From Candidatus Mcinerneyibacterium aminivorans (GTDB taxonomy: Bacteria > Macinerneyibacteriota > Macinerneyibacteria > Macinerneyibacteriales > Macinerneyibacteriaceae), in contig VSIX01000024.1 of NCBI GenBank assembly GCA_008086245.1, forward strand, positions 1-8,640: 8,640 nt of DNA, given 5' to 3'. The notes below the pieces were generated by a model. It ran no database searches, was not told the origin of the DNA, and worked only from the letters and a program-made list of their open reading frames with translations. Made by a program: the position numbers and the translations under genes. Positions 6,169-8,640 of this stretch are shown here, piece after piece. The number at the start of each line of letters is the position of its first letter. Positions within the stretch are counted from its first letter, which is position 1.

Positions 6169-7167
6169 TTATTTTACTTTAACTTTTTTATCTATTATAA
6201 ACTTACTATCAGTTTCTTTTAATGCTTTTTTAATTTTTTTTGCAATTCTTTTTATTATCGTTACAGTTACAGTATTACCAGCTTGTTTGTATAACTGAGT
6301 ATCACTAACCTCATCAGGAAGAATAAAATTTTTATCAAAACCTTGAAATAAAAAAGTTTCTCTAGGTGTTAATTTCCTAAATCCATATTTATCTTTTATA
6401 ATTGGTACATTGTGTCCACCAGTACCCATATTAGCAGTCAATGTAGGACAAACATTGCTTTTATTCTTTCTAACATATACCCTTCTAATTTGATATACAG
6501 TGTTTTTGTTATCAAATTTTTCTTTTAGCATTTTGAAGTATTTAGAATTTTGTTTATAATAATATTTATTAGGTTTTTTTTCTTCAATATTAATTACATC
6601 ATGAATATTCTTATTTAGATCTATTTTTTCAGGAAATTCAAATTTATTAGCAATATCTTCATTCAAAAAACCAATTATAAATATTCTTTCTCTATTTTGA
6701 GGTATATTAGCATATTCTAATGTGTTTAATATTTTATATTTAATACTATATCCTAAATACTTTAAAACTTCTTTAATTACTTTAAAGGTGTTTCCATTAT
6801 CATGTGATTCTAGGTTTTTTACATTTTCTAAAATTAATATTTTGGGTTTTGAATTCATAATTTCTATAATTCTCTTAATTTCAAAAAATAAATTTCCACG
6901 TTCATCATCAAAACCATTTTGATAACCAGCTATTGAAAATGCTTGACAAGGAAATCCAGCAGTTAATATTTCAAATTGTGGAATTTCTTTTTTGCTTAAT
7001 TTTCTTATATCTTTTGGATTTAATTCAACATCAGGAAAGTTTGCCTTATAAGTTTTTTGTGCAAATTTATCAAATTCATTTGCCCATACCACATTATACC
7101 CTGCTTTTTTAAAACCTAGACATATTCCTCCAACTCCAGCAAACAAACTACCAACATCTAAATTCAA
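6169..7167 (-). CDS. DNA (cytosine-5-)-methyltransferase
   Basis: The 332-residue protein carries the ordered motifs of C5-cytosine methyltransferases. Motif I is GSLFAGVGG (6-14), the S-adenosylmethionine site. Motif IV is G71-F-P-C74-Q, with Cys74 the catalytic nucleophile. Motif VI is E114-N-V, motif VIII is Q157-NRER and motif X is QAGNTV at 295-300. The target-recognition region lies between about 165 and 262 and includes CPTLTANMGTGGHNVPII (240-257). RKLTPRE at 264-270 begins motif IX. It transfers a methyl group to a cytosine in the partner nuclease's site, which I cannot name. The TTG start overlaps the vsr stop codon (ATTGA), with GAGGAG upstream, so translation is probably coupled. 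All expected catalytic residues are intact. Confidence 0.96.
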   Translation of the reverse strand: MNLDVGSLFAGVGGICLGFKKAGYNVVWANEFDKFAQKTYKANFPDVELNPKDIRKLSKKEIPQFEILTAGFPCQAFSIAGYQNGFDDERGNLFFEIKRIIEIMNSKPKILILENVKNLESHDNGNTFKVIKEVLKYLGYSIKYKILNTLEYANIPQNRERIFIIGFLNEDIANKFEFPEKIDLNKNIHDVINIEEKKPNKYYYKQNSKYFKMLKEKFDNKNTVYQIRRVYVRKNKSNVCPTLTANMGTGGHNVPIIKDKYGFRKLTPRETFLFQGFDKNFILPDEVSDTQLYKQAGNTVTVTIIKRIAKKIKKALKETDSKFIIDKKVKVK

Positions 7168-7589
7168 TTTTGCTCCTCTCTATTATTATATACATTTTCA
7201 ATAATTTTAATGCATTTATCAAGATTATTTTTTATTTCATGTCCCCAGAATCTTAAAACTTTCCAACCTTTTTCTTCAAGTTTCTTTGTATTTTTTTTAT
7301 CTCTTTCTATATTTTTTTCTATTTTATTTAACCAGTAATTTTTATTTGTACTAATATTCTCTTTTTTATTTTCCCAATCATATCCATGCCAAAAATCCCC
7401 ATCACAAAAGATAGCAATTTTTTTTCTCAAAAAAACTATATCTGGTTTACCAGGAAGTTTCTTATAATTTTTTCTATATCTATATCCTTTATGCCATAAA
7501 GTTTTTCTAAGACTTACTTCAATTTTAGTATCCTTAGAAGTAATAGTCTTCATACATTTTTTTCTTTGTTTTTCTGTTAAATTATCCAT
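7164..7589 (-). CDS. vsr: Very-short-patch repair endonuclease (Vsr-like)
   Basis: The 141-residue protein has the Vsr family layout. It nicks DNA next to T:G mismatches that arise when 5-methylcytosine deaminates, which suits its place ahead of a C5-methyltransferase. Visible landmarks aligned to E. coli Vsr are E24 (E25), PGKPD50 (catalytic D51), DFWH68 (F67-W68-H69) and the W-L-x-K-I-x-x-N-x-x-R-D segment at about 86-97. The E. coli zinc ligands C66, H71 and C73 are replaced by D65, Y70 and W72, and His64 by D63. Many Vsr-like proteins carry this DGDFWHG form. The ATG has no clear ribosome binding site; its transcript may be short-leadered. The gene's TGA overlaps the next gene's TTG by two bases. 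Confidence 0.93.
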   Translation of the reverse strand: MDNLTEKQRKKCMKTITSKDTKIEVSLRKTLWHKGYRYRKNYKKLPGKPDIVFLRKKIAIFCDGDFWHGYDWENKKENISTNKNYWLNKIEKNIERDKKNTKKLEEKGWKVLRFWGHEIKNNLDKCIKIIENVYNNREEQN

Positions 7590-7985
7590 AAATCTATTTA
7601 TAAATTAACATAAAATAATAATTTATTCAATTATTTAATACTTAAATTTCTTAAGTTTATAAAGCATCTAAAAATAAGTTATAAATAGCCCTATCATAAT
7701 AATTTAGAAATATTATTAAATAAAATATTAATTTAAATAATGTCAAATATTATTTAATTAAATATCTAAAGAAACTCCAAATGGATCATAATTTAATTTT
7801 CACATACTTTTTATTTATTTTATCTTTTTTTTATCTTTTGATTTTATCTATTACTAATCTCTAAATTTATATAAATATAAAGACTTAACCTTTTAAATTT
7901 TAAGGTTGAAATAGAATGTAATAGAATATTCAATCATATTTATAAAAAGTTTCGCCAATTACTAAAAATAACTTTATATTAATTA
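7590..7985. other. Very AT-rich gene-free spacer with probable vsr promoter
   Basis: This 396-base gap holds no gene that I can support. I count 33 G or C in 240 bases at 7621-7860 (about 14%). On the minus strand a TATA-like CTTTATAAACTTAAG (around 7653-7667) lies about 70 bases before the vsr ATG and another, TTTATAAATAG, lies closer at 7594-7604; neither is decisive. An imperfect palindrome spans 7729-7760 (AAATAAT, 7-base loop, ATTATTT at its core), but such structures are expected at this base composition. The intergenic repeat family seen elsewhere is absent. A 3'-end element at 7867-7907 closes the upstream gene. Confidence 0.5.
7867..7907 (-). terminator. Composite 3'-end element, copy 6 (after the upstream partial gene)
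   Basis: The motif TTATATAAATATAAAGAC (7867-7884) is followed by an inverted repeat, AACCTT (7887-7892) and AAGGTT (7902-7907), with a 9-base loop. It lies about 80-120 bases past the stop codon of the partial gene at 7986. It is the most diverged of the six main copies in the AATGTG part but keeps TATAAAT, AAGAC and the hairpin spacing. Confidence 0.4.
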
Positions 7986-8640
7986 TTATAAAATTCTATT
8001 AATTTGAAATCTATAAAAGTCATCAATTGATTTCTTGAATTCTTCAAACTCCTCATTTGTTTGTAAATTTCCATATTCATCAAAAGTTATATTCTCCATT
8101 TGACCGTCACTCTCTAATCGAGATATTAAGTTTCCACTTAAGCCAAATTTTGTTAGTTTAATTTTTTTTTTATCCAAAGTTCCATATATGTATAGATTAT
8201 ATTCATCATCAGAAATTAAATCATAATCATACATCATAAGTATAAATTTATTTATTATAAAACTTACAAAATCATTTTCGATTTTAAGTTTTACAATAGC
8301 TAGGTTAACTAATTGCTCTTCATTCTTTTTTTCTAAATTAACATATACTTTTTTTTGATATTCTTTATACGATTCAGTTTCTCTAGCCACCTCACTATAT
8401 GTGTCTCCAAAATAAAATAAACTATCAGCACTTTTGGCTCTACCTTTAAAATATTTAACAGTTAAATTAATATTTTCTTTTAATGTTTTTGTATGATTAT
8501 TTTTAATGTGCATTTCATAAAAATTTCTCGCCTTTTCATTAGATAACCTAGAAAATTCAAAGTTTTTGATTTCATTATCAAGCCCCTTAATAAAAAGATT
8601 ATATATCTTATCTAATACCCTTTTGTCTTCCCATTTATTA
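7986..8640 (-). CDS. C-terminal part of a larger protein, possibly a DEAD/DEAH-box helicase of a defence locus
   Basis: The frame is open from the right window edge to the stop at 7986, giving 217 visible codons; the ATG at 8513 is internal because 42 sense codons precede it without a stop. The visible part is charged and mostly helical: a Lys/Glu-rich helix region, then YFKGRAKSADSLFYFGDTY, a segment rich in YNLY and IYG, and a final GLSGNLISRLESDGQ, FDEYGNLQTN and DDFYRFQINRIL. This tail recalls the C-termini of some large DEAD/DEAH helicases from restriction or defence loci, but no catalytic motif is inside the window, so the name is a recollection and not proof. It is followed by a 3'-end element and then the restriction-modification operon. 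Confidence 0.45.
   Translation of the reverse strand, partial: NKWEDKRVLDKIYNLFIKGLDNEIKNFEFSRLSNEKARNFYEMHIKNNHTKTLKENINLTVKYFKGRAKSADSLFYFGDTYSEVARETESYKEYQKKVYVNLEKKNEEQLVNLAIVKLKIENDFVSFIINKFILMMYDYDLISDDEYNLYIYGTLDKKKIKLTKFGLSGNLISRLESDGQMENITFDEYGNLQTNEEFEEFKKSIDDFYRFQINRIL

Noticed and set aside
5098-6922. Other plus-strand ORFs opposite the restriction enzyme and methyltransferase genes
   Set aside because: They are antisense shadows rich in Leu, Phe and Ser, as expected opposite Lys/Asn-rich AT-rich genes, and the minus-strand products have clear family motifs.
202-7884. The repeated TATAAATG motif as plus-strand promoters
   Set aside because: TATA-like boxes in front of hairpins could drive small plus-strand RNAs, but no consistent upstream box or downstream conserved RNA sequence follows, and the position at gene ends is explained more simply as a 3'-end signal. 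It is not excluded.
7986-8513. Complete 175-residue gene starting at the ATG at 8513
   Set aside because: The same frame stays open upstream for 42 codons to the window edge and no ribosome binding site precedes this ATG, so it is internal to a larger gene.

Overview
An AT-rich stretch of prokaryotic DNA in which every credible gene is on the minus strand, so transcription runs from high to low coordinates. The lineage cannot be settled from the sequence. The UbiA prenyltransferase resembles the branch that makes archaeal-type ether lipids, and AGGTGAT-like ribosome binding sites occur; both fit a methanogen-like archaeon. The two paralogous exported proteins end in a beta-strand with a terminal Phe, which fits a diderm bacterium, and UbiA relatives of this type also occur in Bacteroidetes-like bacteria. 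Four of the six complete genes start with TTG.

Layout in the direction of transcription (right to left): (E) positions 8640-7986 hold the C-terminal 217 codons of a larger protein, possibly a defence-type helicase. (D) 7589-5034 is a compact three-gene restriction-modification operon: a Vsr-like endonuclease, a C5-cytosine DNA methyltransferase, and a restriction endonuclease with a C-terminal B3-like DNA-recognition domain of the NgoFVII/BfiI kind. (C) 4538-3600 and (B) 3068-2115 are tandem paralogs encoding exported, membrane-anchored proteins of unknown function. (A) 1731-259 is a pair: a membrane-tethered PEBP/YbhB-type protein followed by a UbiA-family prenyltransferase.

The methyltransferase would protect the host's recognition sites, the B3-domain enzyme would cut unmodified DNA, and Vsr would repair T:G mismatches left when 5-methylcytosine deaminates. 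With the helicase-like fragment upstream this looks like part of a defence island. The (A)-(C) genes look like ordinary envelope and lipid genes, but the spacers around them are unusual.

The spacers carry two layers of repeated non-coding structure. First, the 3' end of every transcription unit has a composite element: a small inverted repeat followed (transcript sense) by a motif close to GTCTTCACATTTATACAAT, at least six clear copies and one degenerate one. Second, a roughly 145 bp intergenic repeat occurs nearly intact twice (72 bp identical at an offset of exactly 3120), once diverged and once truncated. The two paralogs also share about 315 bp of promoter, leader and signal-peptide DNA at roughly 95% identity while the rest of the genes has diverged strongly. 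A 15-codon leader ORF precedes each paralog and stops one base before its TTG start.
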